DNA from: Macrostomum hystrix
Lineage: Eukaryota; Platyhelminthes; Macrostomidae
Direction of reading: 5' to 3'
Assembly (NCBI GenBank): GCA_950097015.1
Contig: CATNEN010000038.1
Span: forward strand, 17,928,001-17,992,000
Length of the DNA stretch: 64,000 nucleotides
Shown here piece by piece: positions 20,958 to 33,000 of the stretch. Every line of letters begins with the position of its first letter. Within the stretch, counting starts at the first letter, position 1. Both the position numbers and the translations under genes were made by a program. A model generated the notes under the pieces. It was not told where the DNA came from, ran no database searches, and saw only the letters and a program-made list of their open reading frames with translations.

Positions 20958-23900
20958 ATGCCATCACCCACGTGGCACATTCTGTACGGCAGCCAAACTG
21001 GCCAGGCGCAGGCCATTGCAGAGGACATCGCATCCGAGTTGCAGTCCACAAGGCCGCATTATCGCGTTGAATTGCGTAGCCTATCAGAGCAGGCCGATCT
21101 AAATAGAGTTCGCCGACTAATCATTGTCTGCTCGTCAACTGGCGACGGTGATGCGCCGGACAATGCCGCCAAGTTTGTGCGCCATCTTAACAGACCAGAA
21201 CTGCAGAGCAATGCCTACAGCCAGGTGCGCTTTGCACTGCTAGGCTTGGGCGATACAAACTACACTAGCTTTGGCAAGTGTCCGAATACTATCGACTCTA
21301 AGCTAAGGGCGCTCGGTGCCCAGTCTTTTCTGCCCACTGTCATTGCTGACGATGCTGTGGGACTGGAGCTGACTGTTGGGCCGTTTCTAGAACGACTATG
21401 GCCTGCCTTGGATGCTGTCGTTGCTGCTGACGCTGCTGCTGCTGCTACTGCTGAACCAATCAGCATTCTTCAAGATATTGAGAAGCTGAACTTGACTAAC
21501 CTGACTTCTGAAGCAGTGGACAATGCTGATGTTAACGATGATGGACCAGTGAGTTTTCTATTCACTACACAATGTCTGGCCTGCTAGCCCCTTCCCACAG
21601 CTTTCCCCTGTCTCATCTCTCTCTGGTCTCATCTCTCCCGTGTCTCATCTCTCTCTGGTCTCATCTCTCTCTGGTCTCATCTCTCTCTGGTCTCATCTCT
21701 CTCTGGTCTCATCTCTCTCTGGTCTCATCTCTCTCTGGTCTCATCTCTCCCTGGTCTCATCTCTCCCGTGTCTCATCTCTCCCGTGTCTCATCTCTCTCT
21801 GGTCTCATCTCTCCCGTGTCTCATCTCTCCAATGTCTCATCTCTCCCTGGTCTCATCTCTCCCGTATCTCATCTCTCCCGTATCTCATCTCTCCCTGGTC
21901 TCATCTCTCCCTGGTCTCATCTCTCCCGTGTCTCATCTCTCCCGTATCTCATCTCTCCCGTGTCTCATCTCTCCCGTGTCTAATCTCTCTCTTTGTCTCA
22001 TCTCTCTTTGTCTCATCTCTCCCTTTGTCTTATCTCTCCCGTCTTATCTCCCCCTGTCTCATTTCTCCCGTCTCATCTCCTCCCTGTTTCATCTTTCCTC
22101 CGTCTCATCTCCCACTGTCTCAATTCTCCCAGTCTCATCTCTCGATATCTTTTTCCGTACTAGCTTTTCTGTCAAAAATCTTTATAAGCTGATTAGGTCC
22201 ATCACTCACCCCTATCACCAGGGTCACAGCTGCCTTGTCACAGTGCCTACAAGTGTTGACGTCACTTGATCACTTCGTTTGTTCCTCTATGACTCAAACT
22301 AAACTGACATTATAAAAACTCCCAAAAACCATCAGATTTTCGGCGACGATCTCGAAGGTATCGAGTGGCCAGACGAGGCCGGCTTAAGCGTTCCGCCCCT
22401 GCCGGCCCGCTATTTGACACTGCACGACGTTGGCGACACTTCAAAGGAGGCCGCCGACTCACTCGATATTCAATTATGCGCCGACGGTGGCGCCGGTGGC
22501 GTTTTCGGTCGACCGCCTGGCGCCAAAGACGGCGCTGGACTCCAGCTGGCGCCACTGCTAGCGCTAGACGAGCTCTCCTCACCGGAGGCGCCTAAACGAG
22601 TCTGGCGCGTCGCTCTAGACCTGTCCGGCGCCGATTGGTCCAAAGATTTAGCGCCCGGCGACGCTGTGTCGCTCTGCCCGGCCAACTGTCCGGACGAGGT
22701 CGCCGAGCTGCTTAGCCGACTTGGCGTCGACGGCAATCGGGTGGTTCGCATCGCTGCCGCAGCCGGCAAGAGGGCGCCGGACCATCTCCCGCCTGCCGAC
22801 CGGCCTGTGAGCATAGAAAGCCTTCTTCTGCGCTACTTGGACATTCGCCAGCCGCCAAGCAATCTGCTTCGTCGAGTGCTGGCCGAGTATGCCAGGGGGC
22901 CGAGAGAGCGACTCAGGCTGCGGCAGCTGTGTGCCAGGTGAGTCTGAGATCAGGCTGCTCTATTAACTACTCTGACTAGTGCAGATCTGGGTGTAATAGC
23001 CCAGTGATTAGAGCTTTGGATTTTTAACTCTGAGGTCGGGGGTTCGAAACCGAATCTAAAATTGCTCATTAACCTTTAATTTGCCCAGTTGTAAATCTAC
23101 CTTTCCAACGTCTAGATCTACAGATCTCATGTATAGATCTACTGATATCATGTATAGATATACAAATTCCATGTCTAGATTTACAGATATCATGTCTAGA
23201 TCTACAGAGTCCATGTCTAGATCTATAGATCTTTCATCTGGATCTGCAGGTAACCTATCTCTAGACATTTTGTTGCCTTGACTGAACCTAAAATCTGCAC
23301 TACTCAGGCAAACTGGCGAAGCCAAGACCAAGCTGCTGCTCGCGCCCCGGCTGTCACTGCTGGATTTGCTGCGCCAGTTTCCAACTTGTCAACCGCCGCT
23401 AGATCACCTGCTACCCTACCTGCCCAGGTAAGTATCAAATCTTGCCAGCTTCGGCAAAGCAAACTCAACCGTTTCAAACTGGATTACCCACTCGCAGGTT
23501 GCAGGCCAGGCCCTATTCTCTGGCCAACTACTCTACGCCAGCCTCGACTCAGTTGTACTTTAGCGAGGTCAGCCTCCAGGCCGAGTCCGGCCGCACCGCC
23601 CATCGCCTCGGTGTCTGCACCGGCTGGCTGAGGCGCCTCTCGCCCGGCTGTCGGGTGCCAGTCTACGCGCGCGAGAATTGCAGCTTCCGTCTTACCGACG
23701 ACCAGATGAGGCTGGGACCCCTGCTGCTGATTGGACCCGGGACTGGGTGCGCTCCTCTGTGCGCCTTCCTAGACTGGCGCCGGCAGTGGCTGCTGCGGAA
23801 ACAGCAATCCGCGTCTGCCGGGTTAGGCTCCTTGATCCTTTTTATTATGTCTATGGCTTCTTGACCTATTCAGCCACAGACCAATTCTACCTATATTATC

Positions 23901-24759
23901 CTCTTGACCCATTTTAGCTACCAACCCATTTAGCAACTTGACCCATTTAGCAACTTGACCTGTTTAGCAACTTGACCCATTTAGCAACTTGACCCATTTA
24001 GCAACTTGACCCATTTTAGCTACTTGACCCATTTAGCAACTTGACCCATTTAGCAACTTGACCCATTTTACATTCTTGACCCATATTAGCTACTTGACCC
24101 ATTTTAGCTACTTGACCCATTTAGCAACTTAACCCATTTTAGCTACTTGGACCCATTTTAGCTACTTGACCCATTTTGGCAACTGACCAATTGCCCTACT
24201 TGCCCCTTCGACCACTGACTTCCTTCAGTCACTGGTCCTTACTGCTGACCCAATTGAGACACCGACCCCCTCACCACAATGGCGTGTTGCTAGGCTAGTC
24301 TGTCAAATTGATTCAATAATTAGGCATGAGGACCCAGCTGATCAGCTTGGCGAAGCCTGGCTCCTCCACGGCTGTCGCCGGCCCGATTGGGACTTCGCCT
24401 TTCGTTCGCCCATCGAAGCTGCCCAAGCTGACGGCGCCGTTCAGCAGGTTCGACTGGCCTTCTCTCGGCTCCAGCCGGGCTGCGCTGAGGCTGCTGACAA
24501 TCGTCGCTACGTCACCGACTGGATCGCCGCTGAGGCTGGCGAAATTCGTCGCCTACTGTTGCTAGGCAACAACAAGTCAACCAGCTGCGTACTGGTTTGC
24601 GGCGACGCCAACAGCATGGCCAAGGATGTCCTGGCTGCGCTGGAGGCCGCGTTGGCGCCCGGCCTCACCGGGGAGGCGTCGTCAGGCGCGGCTGCAGCCA
24701 CTCAGCTCCTGGCCAGGATGCGAATTGAAGGCCGCTACAAAGAGGACGTTTGGTCATGA
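20958..24759 (+). CDS. MTRR: methionine synthase reductase
   Basis: Five exons, 20958-21548, 22336-22937, 23308-23427, 23498-23821 and 24324-24759, join in phase to 690 residues, against about 700 in vertebrate MTRR. The protein is a diflavin reductase that uses NADPH to reactivate cob(II)alamin methionine synthase. The flavodoxin domain (about 1-165) has the FMN loop YGSQTGQAQAIAE and CSSTGDGDAPD; ADDAVGLELTVGPFLERLWP is typical of MTRR rather than of P450 reductase. The FAD-binding module (about 197-540) has RPYS at 442-445 and GVCTGWL. NADPH binding shows IGPGTGCAP, VLVCGDANSMAKDV and the C-terminal RYKEDVWS, whose Trp would stack on the flavin. Donors are GTGAGT, GTGAGT, GTAAGT and GTTAGG. 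Introns 1, 3 and 4 are small or repeat-filled. An acceptor-like TTTTTTCAG sits two bases before the ATG. Confidence 0.95.
21601..22145. repeat. 16-bp minisatellite in MTRR intron 1
   Basis: About 34 copies of a 16-bp CU-rich unit, alternating TCTCATCTCTCTCTGG and TCTCATCTCTCCCGTG, becoming irregular after 21980. The second form is identical to the sense-strand unit of the array in GT32 intron 2. Plus-strand frames here are repeat artefacts. Confidence 0.95.
22990..23090 (+). mobile_element. SINE-A-like head, truncated
   Basis: tRNA-like sequence with TAGCCCAGTGATTAGAG (A box), GGGGGTTCGAAACC (B box), and then CATTAACCTTTAATTTGCCC, which resembles the SINE-A body. It lies in MTRR intron 2 and stops where the next minisatellite begins. 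Confidence 0.6.
23095..23252. repeat. 21-bp minisatellite in MTRR intron 2
   Basis: Seven or so diverged units of about 21 bp built on CATGTCTAGATCTACAGAT. It follows directly on the truncated SINE-A head. Confidence 0.85.
23908..24185. repeat. 16-18-bp minisatellite in MTRR intron 4
   Basis: About 15 units alternating TTGACCCATTTAGCAAC and TTGACCCATTTTAGCTAC. The array fills much of the 502-base intron. Confidence 0.92.
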
Positions 24760-24864
24760 ATACCTGGATAACAAGCTGGCGGAATTCTCGCGTTTTGAGA
24801 AGCGTTTGAGACGTTTGAAAAAGCTTGTCACGCCACCGTTTTTATCGATTTAGTGATGGGATAA

Positions 24865-24870
24865 AATAAA
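24865..24870 (+). terminator. poly(A) signal of MTRR
   Basis: AATAAA 106 bases after the MTRR stop codon in an AT-rich stretch; the best-placed 3' end signal for this gene. Confidence 0.55.
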
Positions 24871-25540
24871 ACACTTCATATCCTACTATTAGTCTCCCCT
24901 AGTAGACAAGTAGTATCTAGTGCACCAAAATTCACGAAAAAAACAAAATAAATCATAAAAAACAGTCGAAATCTACACATTTAATCTTGTACGGCAACCA
25001 ATGACCATTTAAGGAGATTATAACAAATTATTATATTGCTAATTTCCTAATCAAATAGGCTTTGCTGCTATCATTATTTATCTACTATCTTTATTCTTTC
25101 TCAATGTTAACAAAACTGTCTTGTCTTGTCTGTGATTTTCAATAGTAAATTTCTACGCATACATATGTCCCGCTTTTGTTAACTATTGTGCTCTGTCCCA
25201 ATTCACCACAATGCTCTGGTGGCGCATTTGCCTATGCTGCATTCCCAGCTTCAACTTTAGTGTTGAGTTAATTTATTATATGGTGAGCTATTCGTTTGCT
25301 AACAATGTGCCTTAGCTATGCCAATTCTATATTTATCCTAGTTCAATAAAGCATACTTCTATCATGACTAATTGATGCATAAGATCTCTAATTGGTAAAT
25401 TTCTCAGGTTTTTGTCATTTGTTTACATTTTTTCTAAGGATTAAAGAACTGACTTTTTGAAATCTTGTGAATAAGTGGGTTATATTGATTATATTATCAA
25501 GTCACCTTGAAATTGGCAGCTAAGACAAAACACCACCGAT
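24871..25540. other. intergenic, nothing recognised
   Basis: AT-rich spacer between MTRR and the next SINE. No gene-like frame or repeat was seen. Confidence 0.5.
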
Positions 25541-25695
25541 CAGGGGTGATTGGCAGAGCGGTCTAACGCGTTTTCCTCTCGCACCAAGGTCCCTAAGCTC
25601 GATTCCGCGGCGAGGCCACTTTCATTTGAGGCGCAGCCGCCGAGAGAAGGCTTGGGGGCTTGTCGTGCAATTTACGCCCTTGAGGGCCAACCTCC
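25541..25695 (+). mobile_element. SINE-B head
   Basis: tRNA-Leu/Ser-like head with GGCAGAGCGGTCTAACGCG (A box) and AGCTCGATTCCGCGG (B box), followed by GGCTTGGGGGCTTGTCGTGC and GGGCCAACCTCCAAGGC. The 3' half is replaced by the minisatellite that starts here. Confidence 0.8.
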
Positions 25696-26525
25696 AAGGC
25701 TTGGTTGCCTACTGAGGGGACATTGGTTGCCTACTGGGGGGACATTGGTTGCCTACTGGGGGGACATTGGTTGCCTACTGAGGGGACATTGGTTGCCTAC
25801 TGACGGGACATTGGTTGCCTACTGAGGGGACATTGGTTGCCTACTGGGGGGACATTGGTTGCCTACTGAGGGGACATTGGTTGCCTACTGGGGGACATTG
25901 GTTGCCTACTGGGGGACATTGGTTGCCTACTGGGGGACATTGGTTGCCTACTGAGGGGACATTGGTAGGCTACTGTGGGGACATTAGTTGCCTACTGAGG
26001 GGACATTGGTAGGCTACTGTGGGGACATTAGTTGCCTACTGAGGGGACATTGGTAGGCTACTGTGGGGACATTAGTTGGCTAGTGAGGGGACATTAGTTG
26101 CCTACTGAGGGGACATTGGTTGCCTTGTGAGGGGACATTGGTTGCCTACTGTCGGGACATTGGTTGCCTACTGTGGGGACATTAGTTGCCTACTGTGGGG
26201 ACATTGGTAGGCTACTGTGGGGACATTGGTAGGCTACTGTGGGGACATTGGTAGGCTACTGTGGGGACATTGGTAGGCTACTGTGGGGACATTGGTTGCC
26301 TACTGTGGGGACATTGGTTGCCTACTGTGGAGACATTGGTTGCCTACTGTGGGGACATTGGTAGGCTACTGTGGGGACATTGGTAGGCTACTGTGGGGAC
26401 ATTGGTTGCCTACTGTGGGGACATTGGTAGGCTACTGTGGGGACATTGGTTGCCTACTGTGGGGACATTGGTAGGCTACTGTGGGGACATTGGTAGGCTA
26501 CTGTGGGGACATTGGTAGTCTACTA
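25696..26525. repeat. 22-bp minisatellite abutting a SINE-B
   Basis: About 38 units of 22 bp with core GGACATTGGTTGCCTACTG. The left half mainly carries GTTGCC and the right half alternates GTTGCC and GTAGGC forms. The SINE breaks off exactly where the array begins. Confidence 0.95.
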
Positions 26526-27015
26526 ATAAGACATGCGAAATGCTAAATAAGAATGGCTCAGCTGTTTGTGAAATTCAAGATTTTTTTATGGTTAGCAACG
26601 ACCAGATGAAGATCGCAAAACAGTAAATAAAAAACTAAAACTAAAACTTTAAAGAATACTTCCGTAAAGAGTAACTAGGAGTCTAAAAAGCTATCACAAA
26701 AGACACTCAAAAAATTCGAAGCCGTTTTTCAATTTAATCTTTGACTGAAGTTCAAGACTATTAATAATTTCTGACTATTCCACTACACAAGAAAGTCTTA
26801 ACAAAATCCTAAAACAAAGAATACTCACAACAGAAACGTCTTCATTGAGATTAAACTGTCATTTTTCTAATGTCTTCAAGTTTTTCTCAGCCTTTTCTAG
26901 GTCGCTTTTACCAGAAACCAACACATAAGAACCTTCAAAAAATTATGTACTTAAAAGTATAAATTTTGACTAAACAAACAATCCTTATCTCATCATCAAT
27001 GCATCAGCATCAGCA
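26526..27015. other. intergenic, downstream flank of the first TIR gene
   Basis: AT-rich DNA with no gene-like frame. It differs from the sequence that flanks the other three TIR genes at the same end. Confidence 0.5.
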
Positions 27016-30000
27016 TCAAAGCAGCTCGCACGTCTTCGACCTCCCAGCAGCGCTATGAACCCTCGCCAGCTTCTCTCGCTTCTTTTCGCTCATCGGAGGT
27101 CCATGGTTCGAGATGCCACCATCGTCATCTGCCATTGAGTTTGTTGAGACATTGGTCGCGACTTCTGGCAAAAACTGCGTCAGTCTGGCATGGATCTCCT
27201 GGAACTTCTCTCCTCGCCACGTCAGCTGATCGTCCGCGTCCTTGTACATCTGGACGTAGATGAGCTGAGTGAGCGGCATCGACATCGGACCCTCCGGAGG
27301 CCAGGTCATCTTCTCCAGCATCACTGGCACAATCGGCTTGCGGATGGCGTCAGCGAGACTCACCTCGCGCCTGCAGTTGGGCGAGGCGGCGTACTTGGGA
27401 GTGACGAAGGCCAGCAGAACGCTGCAGCCGCGAACGCCGCGGTCGATCTTCTCGTACAGCGAGTCGCCTCCGCCCATCTGGAAGATGTCCATCCAGCAGG
27501 TGAATCCCAGACTGCTGAGTCGCGAGTAGAGCGCCTTCACCTCTGTCTGCTTTGCCCACTGGTACGAGAGAAACACCTGACACGCTGCTTGAGGTGCAGC
27601 CGACTGTGCGGAGCTGTCACTTCCGCCGTCTTTGCCGGCCGACTTGTCGGTTCTGGCATCCCCCTTCCGGTCCGGCAGCACGATGATCTCGTCAGCAATG
27701 GGCGGCTGCCACCAGTTTGCGTACTCAGCAGCCACCGAGTCATAGTCGGGCGCAACGGCCAACCGAATTTGAGCCAGCAGCTCTGAGAACTTGTCCGGCG
27801 GCCAGAACACTCCGCCGGCTGAGCCACCGGCCTTGCCACCACTCCGATCGAACATGCGGATGTACAGGTACTCTGTGAGCAGAGGACCCATGGCTCCCTC
27901 AGGAGGCCAGGACACTCGCTCCAGCTGCACAGGAATCAGGTGCTTGTTCAGCGACACCGACAAGTTCAGCTGCAATGGAGAAATCATGCATTTCAGCCAA
28001 ATATGATTGTACTTTAGCACCTTTAGCACTCGTCATGACCGATCACTCACCTCTCGTCTGCAGTTGTCCGACTTTGAGTACTTCTCAGTCACGCACGCGA
28101 TCACCACTTTTGCGGATCGAATTCCAGCATCGATGGCTGAGAACAGCTTGTCTCCGCCTCCCATCTGACCAATGTCCATCCAGCAGCGATATCCGGCCTT
28201 CTCAAGGTGCTGCTTGAGCATCTTCACCTCCGCCTGATGCGCCCACTGGTAGCTGAGGAAGACGTTGCGAGGAGCCGTGAATTCGACCGGATCGTCCGAT
28301 GCAGCCGACTCTGCAACCAAATGGGACGAATCATTTATTCAGACGACACCGCAACAGCAGCTCACGTGACACTCACCTGCGTTGAGAATGGACGCCTCGA
28401 CTATGGCTGCTGCGTCGAGCCGATTCATCTCCTTGAGCTGCTGAAGCACTGCCTTGGACGCCTCTGCTGCTCTGTTGTTTGCGTAGAACTCAGCCAACAG
28501 ACTCATGCACGGGTCCGGAGTCGTCGTCCATGCTCGAATGTCATCAGCTGTGAAGTTGAGCCTCTGAGCCAGCAGTCGCCAGTCAGTGTCGGACTCCGGA
28601 TTCATCAGGCGCGAGACCTCGCGAGACCACGCGGGAGCCGCACTCAGAGTCTTCAGGATGCAGTTTAGGTGAAGAGCGACTGCACTGGACTCGGAGTATG
28701 CTCAAAATGATGCAAATGACAGCTCACCTTCAGGTCGATCTCCTCCACCTTCTCGCCCAGCACTCCCACAGTCACATTCAGGTCGTCAACACGTCCTTCG
28801 GTGACCTCCACGCGTCCACGAACTTGACCGAGCTCGTCTCTGGTCTGATCCACGCGACCCGACACGTCGTCCACCTTGTGGGCGGTCTCGCTCAGGCCTC
28901 GCTCGAGTCCTCCGATCTTGCCGCTCTGCTCAGTGACCTGGCCTTCCAGACCGACCAGCGAGCGGTTCGCAATCACATCGAGCAGGTGGTTGCAGGCGTC
29001 GAGCAGTGCGGGACTCGACTTCCACCGCTTGATGTCGGACTCTCGCTCGGCCAGCAGCTGCGGACTGTCAACTCCGACGCGTCGCATCAGCGCGAGGCAG
29101 CCGGCGAGCTTGTCCGGAGCCGAGTCCAGCGACAGGTGGTGGTTCACGATGTCACAGATGGCCGTCATTAGATGAGCAGTATTAAAGCCGCACTTTCCCA
29201 TAGTCGTGATGACTTGTGCGACTAGATCAATGCTAGATTTGGCTGCATCCGTCAGCTGGTCCATGCAGCTGGACATGAGCTGTTGTTGATTGTCTGCGAG
29301 AGACGCTAATCCATTAAGTACAATCTGCTGGAAGGGATTGGGAACCTGCAGCATTGACAGGAGGAAGTCGCGCATCCTTCCTGCATTGAACTTGCAGTTT
29401 AACTTGCACACGTTGCATACCAAATGGATCAAAACTGGCTGTAGGACCTCTTCGCTTTCAATGAGATCCATGATTGCCACGACTTGAGCAGCCAACTCAT
29501 CAGGTACCTCAGTTGCTGTCACGCCTATCAAACAACCTGTTTTAGATAGAAAGATATGACAAGCTACTTCTCTTACCCGATGGTATTACGCAGCCTTTAT
29601 CTACGATATTCTTACCTGTCAGACTGGATGCGAGTGTGAGAAACTCTTGAGATCCTTTTGCCTTGCTTATCAGCTGCAGAAGCAGTGGGAAGTGCGACAG
29701 GAACTTAAACATTGTTTTGCCCGTTGTTCCCATGCAGCTGATTAAGCCGTAGTTAAGCACAGAAGCATAGGATTCGGGATTATCCAGAGCTTTTTCTACG
29801 ACCCTGATGTAGAGCGGGTACAGCTGAACATTGACTGGCAGCATCTGCAATGCCGTTTAGTAGCGATAGTACACTGAAGTAGGAAATGCGAGACCATTGT
29901 ATCTTGCATGCATGAAACTATAATCTCTAGAAAATGGCACAAGACTCACAGTCTCTGGAGACTGGGAACCCAGCAGGTAGCTGGACAGGCTGACCAGTAC

Positions 30001-33000
30001 TGAGCCCTCTGGAGAAAGCGATTCATTGCCCGACATGTCATTCAGCATTAAGTCGCGCTCGAGGCAGATCTCATAGATTGTCCTCAGCTTGTCGACACTG
30101 TTGTGGATCTCAGTGGCAGGCTTGGATGTGCTGATATTCGCGTCGTTTCATCGAATGCGTTGAGAACAGTTTGAGAAGTTTTCACGATATTTTTAATGGT
30201 TAAATAAAGAGACATTTCCAAGCTTGCTAACGTAACATCAAATTATAAATTAAAGTTAAATGGGAAGCAATAGGTACTGAAAAGTGCATCCCATGGGCTG
30301 GGAGTCGATCTCCCGACCTCTTGGTCAGTAGTCAGAAACTGAAATGTCCGAGACTCGTTTTACCGAGTCTCACAATGTGCTATTTGCACTTTACCAGTTT
30401 ATTAGTCAGCCAAAATATCTAGCCCATGTTGATATCCACTTGCTTTGATTTACTAAACGTCCAAAGTCCATTTGTTAAAGAATCCTACTAATCTAGTAGT
30501 TATATCGGGTATCTGAGTGCAGCTCGTACTTACCTCATAAAGCTCACGAAGTTTAAAAGTACACAATGGTAGTTGAAAGATTCGCGGAAGTTTTCCACAG
30601 TTGTCAACGGATTTCGCAGCGACTCGATCAGGGTGTCCAACACGGACTGGAACTGGTCGACAAGAGTTGGCCAGTAGAAAAGGCTCTCATTCCACCAGCT
30701 GACGCAGGTCAGCAAGCAGATGCTGCGCGCAGACATCACCTTGTACAGGAGGCTGAGCAGCTTCAGTTGAAGCTCTCTCTCCTGCATGACCTTCTTGGCT
30801 GGTGACTCGCTGCAGTTGCGGGATTAAGAAGTTAAAGCTGATTAAATATGTTTGTGTAAGCCATCCCAAATATATAATTGCGTTAGTGTTGTACTCTAGA
30901 TTAGTATTGGTATTGTGAAAGTGAAAATCTTAAACATCGTTCAGAATAAATTGAATTCTATTTCTAATTAAGCGCTTATATAGTTAAAAATAGCAATGGC
31001 CAATGAACAATGCCAGTCAAAAATACTGGGATTTCCGATTCGTGTCTCACAATACATCCTTGATGAAATCCCGCAGTACCCTGCTGATTTTGCTGAAGGA
31101 TGTGCATAGCTCCGGATTCACTCTCTGCTCTTCATTCAGCCTGCTATCAAGCTGGACTAGTCTCTCTGAGCACTTGTCTATGAACAGCATAATGCTGGGT
31201 TGAAACTTCTGCAAATATAGAAAAAAACTATAAACAAACATTGTTTTGAATTCAAAGTCACATGACTGAAAGTGACCAGAATATCTTCAATGACCTTAGC
31301 ATTCAACTGAATCTTCTTCATTGCCTGTTCGTCCATAAACATTCGCCGAAAGTAATCGTCGAACTGTTTGCAGGAAACAGTCAGTATTCTGAGGTACCCT
31401 GGCAGGCACACGATCAGGTCGTCAATTGTGGCCTGCAGCACTGGCAGAAGCCTATCAAAGATCCTCTCACGGGCTTCCTTGTACAGGGTGTCTATCGGCC
31501 CCAGCCTTTTGTTATTTTCTTTCACCGGCTTGCTGAGTAGACACTTGGTGTCCGCTGGCTCCTTCAGCTCGGACTGGATGCAAGGAAAATCCTACAATGT
31601 CCGATAGTTGTTAACGAGTTCGATTGTGACTGCAAAATCCTATGCCATACTATCGAGTGCACATATCTATAGCTTTGGATGCTTGTCGTGCAATTGAAGC
31701 CTATCAGGGCAACCTACAAGGAACAGTGAAAGTGTACACTGGCTGACAATGAGAAAGTCAGGGCACATGTACACACTTGTATACACTTGTGTGAGGATGT
31801 GCCTGCGTACATTACGAGCAATCTGTGTTCATGTGAACCCAGTAGTCAGCGGAGTAAGCAGAATTGCCTCCTCGCTGGCTGCGTATTGTAACTAAATAAA
31901 GTGCCCACAGCCCTCCTGCAAATGTAACGAATAATAATAGTACTATTATTATGTACTCTGCTAAAGCTAGACTGCAAAAGGAGTTGTCGGTCTGTCAGTT
32001 CAGAAAGGTTTTGCCAGCTCGTAGCTTTTAACTTCCTAGTTTAGACGATGATAGAGTCGAGTACATCTCAACTCTGGATTGCATTTTACTTTTTTGGCTG
32101 AAGGCCACACGTTGGCCCGATTGGAACAAACAAATTTTTAAGCAACTAAACAGGAAATTTTTAGAAAAACAATATTAGCGACTCGTACCTTAAAGGTCAA
32201 CTTCCTGCTTATAGTTAGATCGTAGATTCGATTGATCAGTGTGACGGCTGGTTTGAGGACACCTTCGCTCTTGGCTACCCTGATGCGCTTCAGACAAAGC
32301 CGCAATGCCTGATCGGCCAGGTAAGAGAAGCTTGTATCCGGAAAGGTACTGCAATGTTTGCAATATTAATCACCTGCAGTCACACTCGGAATTTACCAAT
32401 CAATAGAATCATAAGACTCAAGTTTAAAGACTCACTCAAACGTGTGACCGATGCTTCTCAGAGCTGCGTCCGTCTCCTCAACGCAGTCTGCTGACATTTC
32501 TTCGTCAGCCAGCTTGTCAACAATGTCCAGCACCGCTTTCATGAAGCTCTCATCGTCGGCAAAGTGCTTAAGAGATCAAAAAAAGATTGGATGAAGAAGA
32601 ATCTTATTTGGAGATTTTGCTTAAAGCAAAAAATATCGCTTCACTCACAAGCACTGCAGATGTCAGCTCAGAGCTATTCTTATAGTCCTTGAGTTTTTCT
32701 ACCACACTGCTTATCACGTGACTCCGGTATTGAATTGTATGAACACTTTCCGAGTTGCACTTCTTTAGAAAGTCCAAATAGATGTCCTTGATCAAGCTTG
32801 ATTGATCGAAAATCATATGATTGCTAAAACATTTTTACCGAATAAATATATAATCTTGGAGGCATAAGCTACTCAAGTTGAAACCTAGACTTGCACTCAC
32901 CTGAAACTTCTAATGAATACAGACGTTGTCCTGTGCTGAAGTGTGTACCGAGCGTGCGATGCGTCGTCAGAGTCGACTACCTCGTCAATTTTTGCCTTCC

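Noticed and set aside
21572-22269. Plus-strand frames of about 200 codons rich in Ser, Leu and His
   Set aside because: Translation of the 16-bp array in MTRR intron 1.
22310-22814. Minus-strand frames with Arg- or Ala-rich peptides
   Set aside because: Antisense to MTRR exon 2.
25541-25620. Functional tRNA gene (also at 7750, 10771, 14785, 22990, 39300 and 43150)
   Set aside because: A and B boxes are present, but the acceptor stems do not pair and the sequence continues into a shared non-tRNA body. These are SINE heads.
25550-26474. Plus-strand frames with GDIGCLLRGHW repeats
   Set aside because: Translation of a SINE head and the 22-bp minisatellite.
27190-29171. Plus-strand frames of 157-198 codons opposite the TIR and Death exons (and copies near 34869, 46042 and 53912)
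   Set aside because: Antisense shadows of GC-rich coding exons. The minus-strand reading shows clear domains and splice sites.
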